Assembly (NCBI GenBank): GCA_003169975.1
Contig: PNAA01000051.1
Coordinates: forward strand, 1-39,931
Direction: 5' to 3'
Source of the DNA: Spartobacteria bacterium
GTDB taxonomy: Bacteria > Verrucomicrobiota > Verrucomicrobiia > Chthoniobacterales > UBA10450
DNA: 39,931 nucleotides
Numbering within the stretch: position 1 is the first letter of the stretch; every line of letters begins with the position of its first letter. The notes below the pieces were generated by a model that saw only the letters and a program-made list of their open reading frames with translations, made no database searches and was not told the origin of the DNA. The position numbers and the translations under genes are program-made. Below, one piece after another: positions 35,064 to 39,931 of this stretch.

Positions 35064-35537
35064 CTATTTGCGCAGTTCCGCGACGAGGTTTGCCATCGCG
35101 AACGCCGCGCGCGCCGCTTCGGTGCCGCGATTGATTTTGTCCTCGAGACAGCGTTTCCGCGCCTGCTCTTCGTCGTCTAGACTCAGCACCCCGTGAATTA
35201 CCGGAACGCCGTACTCCAGCGCAATTTGCTGCAACGCGTGGGTGACGACGTCGCCCAGATACCGAGCGTGGGCCGTTTTGCCTTGCAGGATCACGCCCAG
35301 GGCAACGATCGCGTCCACCTCTTTCTTGAGCGCCACCTCGCGCACGACGAGCGGGATTTCAAAGGCGCCCGGCACAAGGTGCAGCGCGACATTGGAAGCC
35401 GGCGAAAGAATGCGCAGCTCATCGGTGCAATGAGTCACCAGGCCCTGCACGTATTGCGCGTTGAACTGACTCGCGACCAGCGCGAAGCCGCGCTTCACCT
35501 GGATGATGCGCGGCCTTGGCGGAACGATTTGTGACAT
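35064..35537 (-). CDS. ribH: 6,7-dimethyl-8-ribityllumazine synthase
   Basis: 157 residues from ATG 35537; the longer frame to 35624 runs into the intergenic repeat and is not credible. It condenses the ribBA product 3,4-dihydroxy-2-butanone-4-phosphate with the pyrimidine to give lumazine, the penultimate step of riboflavin synthesis. Seen: FALVASQFNAQYVQGL, VPGAFEIPLVVREVA, VALGVILQGKTAHARYLGDVV read in two blocks, and GVPVIHGVLSLDDEEQA (family G-L-T--EQA). The catalytic region around the family GETxHF reads GKTAHA here, so two residues deviate. Confidence 0.92.
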   Translation of the reverse strand: MSQIVPPRPRIIQVKRGFALVASQFNAQYVQGLVTHCTDELRILSPASNVALHLVPGAFEIPLVVREVALKKEVDAIVALGVILQGKTAHARYLGDVVTHALQQIALEYGVPVIHGVLSLDDEEQARKRCLEDKINRGTEAARAAFAMANLVAELRK

Positions 35538-35542
35538 AAGGG

Positions 35543-35682
35543 CTTTAATGACGAATGACCAATGATCAATGACGAAGGAATGACGAAACACCAATGACCA
35601 AGGCGGTGGCCGGTACACTCCCATCCGCCTGAGGCGGACCGGACTTCGTCATTTGGAATTCCTTCGTCATTCGTCATTAAAG
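35543..35682. repeat. 140-bp palindromic intergenic element between ribBA and ribH
   Basis: CTTTAATGACGAATGA (35543-35558) is exactly complementary to 35667-35682. A second pair, AATGACGAAGGAAT (35568-35581) with 35658-35671, also matches perfectly. The centre holds TCCGCC-TGA-GGCGGA (35624-35638). Variants of the word AATGACGAA recur along both arms. The right end overlaps the ribBA stop. It looks like a MITE or REP-type element. Confidence 0.75.
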
Positions 35683-36891
35683 CAAATGTCCCATTTTTAC
35701 TCGCTTGGTTTCGAGATACCTGGCGTTATGCGGATTTGGTTTGCTCCGAATTGGGACTTGCTCGACCATTTGGATTCCGTAACCTTCCAGACCGACTACT
35801 TTCTTCGGATTATTGGTCAGGAAACGGAATTTCCGCACGCCGAGATCGTAAAGAATCTGCGCGCCGATGCCGTAATCACGCAGGTCGCCGGCGAAGCCGA
35901 GCCTGGCGTTCGCTTCCACCGTGTCGAGTCCCTCCTCCTGCAACTTGTAGGCGTGAATCTTCGCCGCGAGTCCGATCCCGCGCCCTTCCTGCCGCATGTA
36001 AACCAGCACCCCGCCGGCCTCGCTGATCTGCTTGAGCGCTGCGTGCAGTTGGTTGCCGCAATCACAGCGGCGCGAACCAAAGACGTCACCCGTCAGACAC
36101 TCGCTGTGCACGCGCACGAGGGTCGGCTTGGTTTTCGAAATCTTCCCTTTCACGAGCGCGAGGTGATGGGCGTTGTCCACCGTCGAGCGATACATGTGCA
36201 ACTCGAAATCGCCGTAATCGGTCGGCAACTTCACCACCTGCTCGCGCTCGATCAGTTTCTCCGTCAACCGGCGATGCGCGATCAAACTCTGGATCGTGCA
36301 GATGCGCAGCTTGTGTTTTTTCTTGAACTGCATCAGCTCCGGCAGGCGTGCCATCGTCCCGTCGTCATGCAGGATTTCGCAGAGCACGCCAGCCGGTTGC
36401 AGGCCCGCCATCCGCGCGAGATCGACCGCCGCCTCGGTGTGACCCGCGCGTCGCAGCACGCCGCCTTCCTTCGCGCGCAAGGGAAAGATGTGACCCGGCT
36501 GGACGAGATCCTCCGGCACGGATTTTGGTTTCGCGATCGTGCGGATGGTCGCCGCGCGATCGTGGGCGCTGATTCCCGTGGTCACGCCTTTGGCCGCGTC
36601 GACCGAGACGGTGAAATCGGTGCGATACATCTCCCGGTTTTGCGCGACCATCCGTTGCAGCCCGAGCTGGTCGGCGCGTTCGCTTGAGACGGGCGCGCAG
36701 ATGAGTCCGCGTCCGTGCAGGGTCATGAAATTGATCGCCTGCGGCGTCGCCTTCTCCGCCGCCATGATCAGGTCGCCCTCGTTTTCGCGGTCGGCATCGT
36801 CGGTCACGATCACGATTTTGCCGGCCGCGATATCGCGCAGCACGTCGTCAATCGTGTCGAACTGAAAGGCTTCCGGCGCCTGGATGATCAC
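35677..36891 (-). CDS. ribBA: Bifunctional 3,4-dihydroxy-2-butanone-4-phosphate synthase / GTP cyclohydrolase II
   Basis: 404 residues from GTG 36891. Residues about 10-205 are the RibB domain, making dihydroxybutanone phosphate from ribulose-5-phosphate: VIVTDDADRENEGDL, TTGISAHDRAATIR, PGHIFPLRAKEGGVLRRAGHTE read as PGHIFPL and RAGHTEAAVDL, and GVLCEIL-DDGTMAR. Residues about 206-404 are the RibA domain, opening GTP: the zinc cysteines in SECLTGDVFGSRRCDCG, then MRQEGRGIGLAAKI and LTNNPKK. Both active sites look complete. First gene of the riboflavin-nusB operon. Confidence 0.96.
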   Translation of the reverse strand: MIIQAPEAFQFDTIDDVLRDIAAGKIVIVTDDADRENEGDLIMAAEKATPQAINFMTLHGRGLICAPVSSERADQLGLQRMVAQNREMYRTDFTVSVDAAKGVTTGISAHDRAATIRTIAKPKSVPEDLVQPGHIFPLRAKEGGVLRRAGHTEAAVDLARMAGLQPAGVLCEILHDDGTMARLPELMQFKKKHKLRICTIQSLIAHRRLTEKLIEREQVVKLPTDYGDFELHMYRSTVDNAHHLALVKGKISKTKPTLVRVHSECLTGDVFGSRRCDCGNQLHAALKQISEAGGVLVYMRQEGRGIGLAAKIHAYKLQEEGLDTVEANARLGFAGDLRDYGIGAQILYDLGVRKFRFLTNNPKKVVGLEGYGIQMVEQVPIRSKPNPHNARYLETKRVKMGHLL

Positions 36892-36931
36892 CCGTTACCA
36901 TTGCCGTCGCGCCCGCCCTCGGCAACGGGAA
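36892..36931. promoter_or_regulatory. Hairpin next to the ribBA start
   Basis: CCCGTT just upstream of the GTG start pairs with AACGGG about 30 bp away, in the position of a leader hairpin. The conserved blocks of an FMN riboswitch are not recognisable, so any regulatory role is a guess. Confidence 0.2.
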
Positions 36932-36970
36932 TTAACCGCTGACCGCGCATAGTGCGCCGCGAATGACCTT

Positions 36971-37046
36971 GGAGGGACGTGCTTCTGCGCGTCCATTCTT
37001 GCGAACGGCCGCGCGGCAGACTGGACGTGCGGAAGCACGTCCCTCC
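36971..37046. repeat. Palindromic interspersed repeat (LEGRASARP-type)
   Basis: GGAGGGACGTGCTTC (36971-36985) is exactly complementary to 37032-37046. The next ten bases on each side match at eight positions, giving 25-nt arms around a loop of about 26 nt. In translation it reads LEGRASARP and GRAEARPS, a spurious peptide I associate with repeats dispersed in verrucomicrobial genomes. It lies between ribBA and the next minus-strand gene. Confidence 0.75.
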
Positions 37047-37056
37047 GGACCGGAAT

Positions 37057-37788
37057 TTATTTCGCGCTCGTCGCGACGATCGCCTCCGGGCGATACATGT
37101 CGCGATTGCTGCCCTGAAACTCCGCTTTCAGCTTCACCTGAAAGTGGGCCAGGTCGACCAGGTCCCAGCGGGTGATTTTCCAGTGTTCGTCCTTCCGCGG
37201 CTCGTGCTCAAAGCCGACGATGAGATGCACCGCGTCATCGAGCACCTTGTTGGTCGATTTCTTCGGCTCGAAATAAAACGTCCGGAAACTGCTTTCCCGG
37301 CTCCGGGCCGCGTAGAGCTTCGGATCGAGATAGAAAACGCGTTTCGTCTCCTGATCGACGAGGCGCAAATCGGGATAACCCGAGCGCTGCACGCGACCGT
37401 CGGCGGTGCGGGGGAAATCGCAGCTCAGTCCCGGCGCAGCGTTCAGCAGCGCGCGCATCAGATCTTCGAAATGACTGCTCACCTCGTTGATCCGCGGGAT
37501 GCCTTGAATCACGCTCTCCGGCGCGTTCAGGCGCCTAACGACTTCGCCGAGCACGCCGGAGATTTGCTTGAGCACGCGCCGGTCCGTATCACTCCGCGGA
37601 TCGATCGCGATCACTTTCTTGCCCGTGGCATCGAAGATCACCTCGGCAAAGGGAAGGGCGCGCAGCTCCGCGTCCTCCTGGAGCAACCAGGGGATGAGCC
37701 GATCAACCGGCTTTGTTTCTTGCGCCAAACCCAGCTCGGCCAAACAGACCGCCGCGGCCGCGCTGAGAATCCGAAACGCCATCCGCAT
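37057..37788 (-). CDS. Secreted protein of unknown function with a PD-(D/E)xK-like pattern
   Basis: 243 residues. Residues 1-22 are a signal peptide (MRMAFRILSAAAAVCLAEL, then GLAQ). No membrane segment follows, so the protein is periplasmic or exported. I do not recognise the family by name. Residues 137-160 read SGYPDLRLVDQ, then RVFYLDPKLYAA: PD at 139-140 followed 15 residues later by D-P-K at 155-157, with a Glu in the preceding helix (SSHFEDLMRAL, Glu 108). That is the spacing of a PD-(D/E)xK nuclease core, but the pattern is short and may be chance. Its ATG directly follows the stop of the LuxR-type regulator gene, so the two are co-transcribed. It contains a TCGTTAGGC word at 37533. 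Confidence 0.6.
   Translation of the reverse strand: MRMAFRILSAAAAVCLAELGLAQETKPVDRLIPWLLQEDAELRALPFAEVIFDATGKKVIAIDPRSDTDRRVLKQISGVLGEVVRRLNAPESVIQGIPRINEVSSHFEDLMRALLNAAPGLSCDFPRTADGRVQRSGYPDLRLVDQETKRVFYLDPKLYAARSRESSFRTFYFEPKKSTNKVLDDAVHLIVGFEHEPRKDEHWKITRWDLVDLAHFQVKLKAEFQGSNRDMYRPEAIVATSAK
37533..37541 (-). repeat. TCGTTAGGC word, inside the secreted protein gene
   Basis: Exact minus-strand copy in a third reading frame (VVRRLNA). Confidence 0.8.
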
Positions 37789-38499
37789 CTAGCTGGCCCG
37801 AGAAGAGGGGGACTTGACTCCGTTGGGCCGGCCGCGTCTGCGCGCCGCCTCCATCATCCATTCTGTGGCGCGCCGCGTCAGCTCGGTGCCATTCGTTAGG
37901 CCAAGCTTCTGTTTGATTCGCTGCCGATGGGTCTCGATCGTCTTCACGCTCAACTGCAATTCCATCGCGACCCGCGAGGTGCCGAATCCGCTCCCGATGA
38001 GGCGAAACACTTGCAACTCGCGGTCGCTCAATTGCCCACAGGCGTCCCGGGGCGTTTCGACCGAACCGTTCGCGAGCATTTGCAGCAAGCCGCGCGCGAC
38101 CGTCCCGCTGGCATAGAGCTCGCCGGCCGCGACTCGCTCCAGCGCGTGCAGTACTTCCGCCGTCTCGTCCTCCGCCACGACATAGCCGCGCGCGCCCGCC
38201 TTTAAAGCCCGTTGAACTGAAAGTGAATCGTTTCGTGCGGTCACAACCAGGGAACTGGCGGCCGGGTTCAGCTTGCGGAAATCCTTTAACAATGAAATGC
38301 CGTCGCCGTGCTGCAGCGTCAGGCTGAGCACCGTGAGGTTGGGCCTCAGTTCGGCGAACAACCGCCGCGCAACCGGCGCTTCTCCGGTGTCGCCGATCAC
38401 CCTGAACTGGCGGTTCGATTGCACCAATTTCGTTAGGCCAAAACGCATGAGCGGCGCGTGGTGCACGATTAACACTGACAATTTGTTCGGGGAACTCAT
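37789..38499 (-). CDS. LuxR/NarL-type regulator with a degenerate receiver domain
   Basis: 236 residues from ATG 38499 (MSSPNKLSVLIVHHAP); the longer frame to 38577 adds a non-conserved tail. The N-terminal 120 residues have the receiver fold, but the phosphorylation site is gone. The acidic pair is His-His (13-14), the acceptor Asp of the usual LLDL is Ser 59 (VLSLTL), and the conserved Lys of GYLLKD is Ala (GYVVAED). The C-terminal GerE helix-turn-helix is intact: LSDRELQVFRLIGSGFGTSRVA, read as LSDREL and SVKTIETHRQRIKQKLGL. It should bind DNA but not be switched by phosphorylation. No histidine kinase is adjacent. Operon with the secreted protein downstream. Confidence 0.85.
   Translation of the reverse strand: MSSPNKLSVLIVHHAPLMRFGLTKLVQSNRQFRVIGDTGEAPVARRLFAELRPNLTVLSLTLQHGDGISLLKDFRKLNPAASSLVVTARNDSLSVQRALKAGARGYVVAEDETAEVLHALERVAAGELYASGTVARGLLQMLANGSVETPRDACGQLSDRELQVFRLIGSGFGTSRVAMELQLSVKTIETHRQRIKQKLGLTNGTELTRRATEWMMEAARRRGRPNGVKSPSSRAS
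37893..37901 (+). repeat. TCGTTAGGC word, in the regulator HTH region
   Basis: Exact copy; the gene reads its complement within GLTNG. Confidence 0.8.
38430..38438 (+). repeat. TCGTTAGGC word, in the regulator receiver region
   Basis: Exact copy; the gene reads its complement within GLTKL. Confidence 0.8.
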
Positions 38500-38861
38500 T
38501 GGGCTGATTACAGAGAGTGTTTTGCGCTTTTTATCAAACTCGGAACGAAGCGCAATCATAAAATCCCGGGTCTGCAACGGAGAGCGCCGTTCGCAGCTTG
38601 TGGAGGAATCCCCGATGGCTCACCGGGGTTCATGCGAGCTTTGCCAGACGAATGCGAATTCGGGGACGCCGCCCGATAGGCGGAACTCGCGTATTCTGTT
38701 TCGATAGACGCCGTGCCCCCGGCAAGAAGAACAAAAAAAGCGGTGCATGGAGACGGCTGCCAGCCCGTTCATAAAAGCGCTTTGACAGGAATGCGAACTT
38801 CGCCCGCCGTTCGCCGTATTCAGTTATAGAACACTAGAGCCTCAACAAGACAATCTCCAAA
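38500..38861. other. Divergent intergenic region upstream of regulator and hydrolase genes
   Basis: About 360 bases. Contains short palindromes (CCCCG/CGGGG near 38617-38635 and CCGCC/GGCGG near 38669-38683) and a TTGACA near 38783 without a matching -10 box. No supported gene or clear promoter. Confidence 0.3.
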
Positions 38862-39881
38862 ATGCCTAAATACTGGCTCATCAGCGACCGCAACAATGGC
38901 GGCACCGGCACAGGCCGCAACGTCGCCGGCCTCACCTACTTCGTCAGCGACGGCGGCCCGCTGAATGACATCGGCAACTGGCAGAAGGTTACCCCGACCC
39001 AATTCCGCACCCTCCTCGCTGCGGCCGCCGATGCCTTTCCCGCGCTCCCGCAAGGCGAGAATGAAAACCAAAGCCACGTCACCCTCCTCGTCCACGGTTT
39101 CAACGTCAGCTTCGACCATTCGACGAAGTTTTACGAAGATCTTTCCGGCCGACTTTTCAGTGGCCCCGATAGCCTCGGCCTCTGCATTCTCTACGACTGG
39201 CCGTCGTTGGGTACCGTTGTCGGTTACGAACCCGACCGCGCCAGCGCCCGTGCCTGTGCCGGTGACCTCACTGACATCCTCTCCGAACTATTCGACTGGC
39301 TCATCAAGAAACAGCAGGACGCCATTAAGTCCGCCGGCGACCCGCAGAAATCTTGTAAGGCCAAAGTCTCCGTGATCGCCCACAGCATGGGCAACTATGT
39401 TCTGCAAAAAGCCATGGCCGCCGCCTGGACGCGCAAGAACCAACCGCTCCTCGTCAGCCTGATCAACCAGCTCCTCATGGTCGCAGCCGATGTGGACAAC
39501 GACCTCTTCGACACCGGCGCGCCCGACAACGACGACGGTTCCGCCGTCGCCAACCTCACCTACCGCATCACCGCCCTTTACAGCGGACGCGACGCCGTTC
39601 TCGGCGCCTCCGCCGGACTCAAGCACTTCGGCACCCGCCGCCTTGGGCGCAGCGGCCTGGCTAACCGCCCGCCGCTCGTCACCACCCTTCCCGCCACCGA
39701 CAATGTCTGGGACGTGGACTGCTCCAGCTTCTTTCCGCCGAACGTTAGCGGCCCCGACATCCACGGCGCCTACTTCGTCACGGACGGCACGATCGAGTTT
39801 ATGCGCCAAGTCCTCCGTGGTATCGACCGCGGCGTGCTCGAGGCGGCAGGCTTAACCAAGGGCAAAGCGTGGCCCGCCTGA
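38862..39881 (+). CDS. Alpha/beta hydrolase of the DUF900 type
   Basis: 339 residues, no signal peptide. The oxyanion-side strand reads VTLLVHGFNVSFD (residues about 72-84). ILYDWPSLGTVVGYEPD is the DUF900 W-P-S-G-x5-Y-x-x-D pattern. The nucleophile elbow is VIAHSMGNYVLQKA, with Ser in a H-S-M-G context. MVAADVDNDLF supplies a likely acidic residue, and a conserved His appears in GPDIHGAYF. DUF900 proteins are serine hydrolases of unknown substrate. Codon third positions are strikingly C-rich compared with the neighbours. No partner gene is visible before the window ends. Confidence 0.8.
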   Translation: MPKYWLISDRNNGGTGTGRNVAGLTYFVSDGGPLNDIGNWQKVTPTQFRTLLAAAADAFPALPQGENENQSHVTLLVHGFNVSFDHSTKFYEDLSGRLFSGPDSLGLCILYDWPSLGTVVGYEPDRASARACAGDLTDILSELFDWLIKKQQDAIKSAGDPQKSCKAKVSVIAHSMGNYVLQKAMAAAWTRKNQPLLVSLINQLLMVAADVDNDLFDTGAPDNDDGSAVANLTYRITALYSGRDAVLGASAGLKHFGTRRLGRSGLANRPPLVTTLPATDNVWDVDCSSFFPPNVSGPDIHGAYFVTDGTIEFMRQVLRGIDRGVLEAAGLTKGKAWPA

Positions 39882-39931
39882 TCTAATAGGAGAACTTTTC
39901 AAGACTAGTAGAAGCCATCTCATAAATAGTA

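Noticed and set aside
35653-36687. 344-residue plus-strand open frame
   Set aside because: Antisense shadow of ribBA.
36892-36970. FMN riboswitch upstream of ribBA
   Set aside because: A hairpin is present, but none of the conserved RFN sequence blocks can be recognised.
36963-37175. Small protein reading LEGRASARP
   Set aside because: Chance translation of a palindromic repeat that runs into the neighbouring gene on the other strand.
38273-38707. 144-residue plus-strand open frame
   Set aside because: Partly antisense to the regulator gene, with no recognisable domain.

Overview
The window looks like a chromosomal segment of a Gram-negative, GC-rich soil-type bacterium, most likely Verrucomicrobiota (Chthoniobacterales-like). 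This is inference, from an outer-membrane two-partner secretion system, a palindromic intergenic repeat whose shadow translation reads LEGRASARP (a peptide I associate with verrucomicrobial genomes), the general lack of clear Shine-Dalgarno sites, and the gene content. No rRNA gene is present to settle it.

Layout. (1) 1-7484: a two-partner secretion locus. A very long filamentous-haemagglutinin-type adhesin runs off the left edge, and its FhaC/ShlB-type outer-membrane translocator lies upstream on the same strand. A convergently oriented gene for a YadA-head-like repeat protein with a peptidase S74 chaperone tail sits between them. (2) 7716-8514: a truncated tyrosine integrase beside a tRNA-Gln gene, the scar of an integrated element. 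(3) 8587-13256: a flavin-dependent halogenase broken by three lesions, a secreted beta-propeller-like protein, and a YjgR/DUF853 HerA-like ATPase with one frameshift. (4) 13273-17611: small metabolic genes (DUF2237, cyclic-phosphodiesterase-like, uraD), a sigma-70 factor with a strong terminator, and pyruvate kinase. (5) 17728-34605: a surface-glycan cluster. A long minus-strand operon holds a 1352-residue methyltransferase/coiled-coil/GT2/GT2/GT4 fusion, a tandem GT2, glucose-1-phosphate cytidylyltransferase, a UXS-like epimerase/decarboxylase, UDP-glucose dehydrogenase, a sugar C-methyltransferase, a Gfo/Idh/MocA oxidoreductase and a small GT. Many of its junctions are 4-nt overlaps. Two more glycosyltransferases and a double methyltransferase diverge from it on the plus strand. 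(6) 34618-36891: the riboflavin/transcription operon ribBA-ribH-nusB, with palindromic repeats on both sides of ribBA. (7) 37057-39881: a LuxR-type regulator with a degenerate receiver, abutting a secreted protein with a PD-(D/E)xK-like pattern, and a DUF900 alpha/beta hydrolase.

The signal no single gene explains is a short word. The nonamer TCGTTAGGC occurs 11 times (both strands) by my reading, where about 0.3 would be expected by chance. It lies inside genes in several reading frames, at stop codons and around a terminator. It is absent from the secretion locus upstream of tpsB and sparse in the glycan cluster. That pattern resembles a DNA uptake sequence or another chromosome-wide DNA-level motif.
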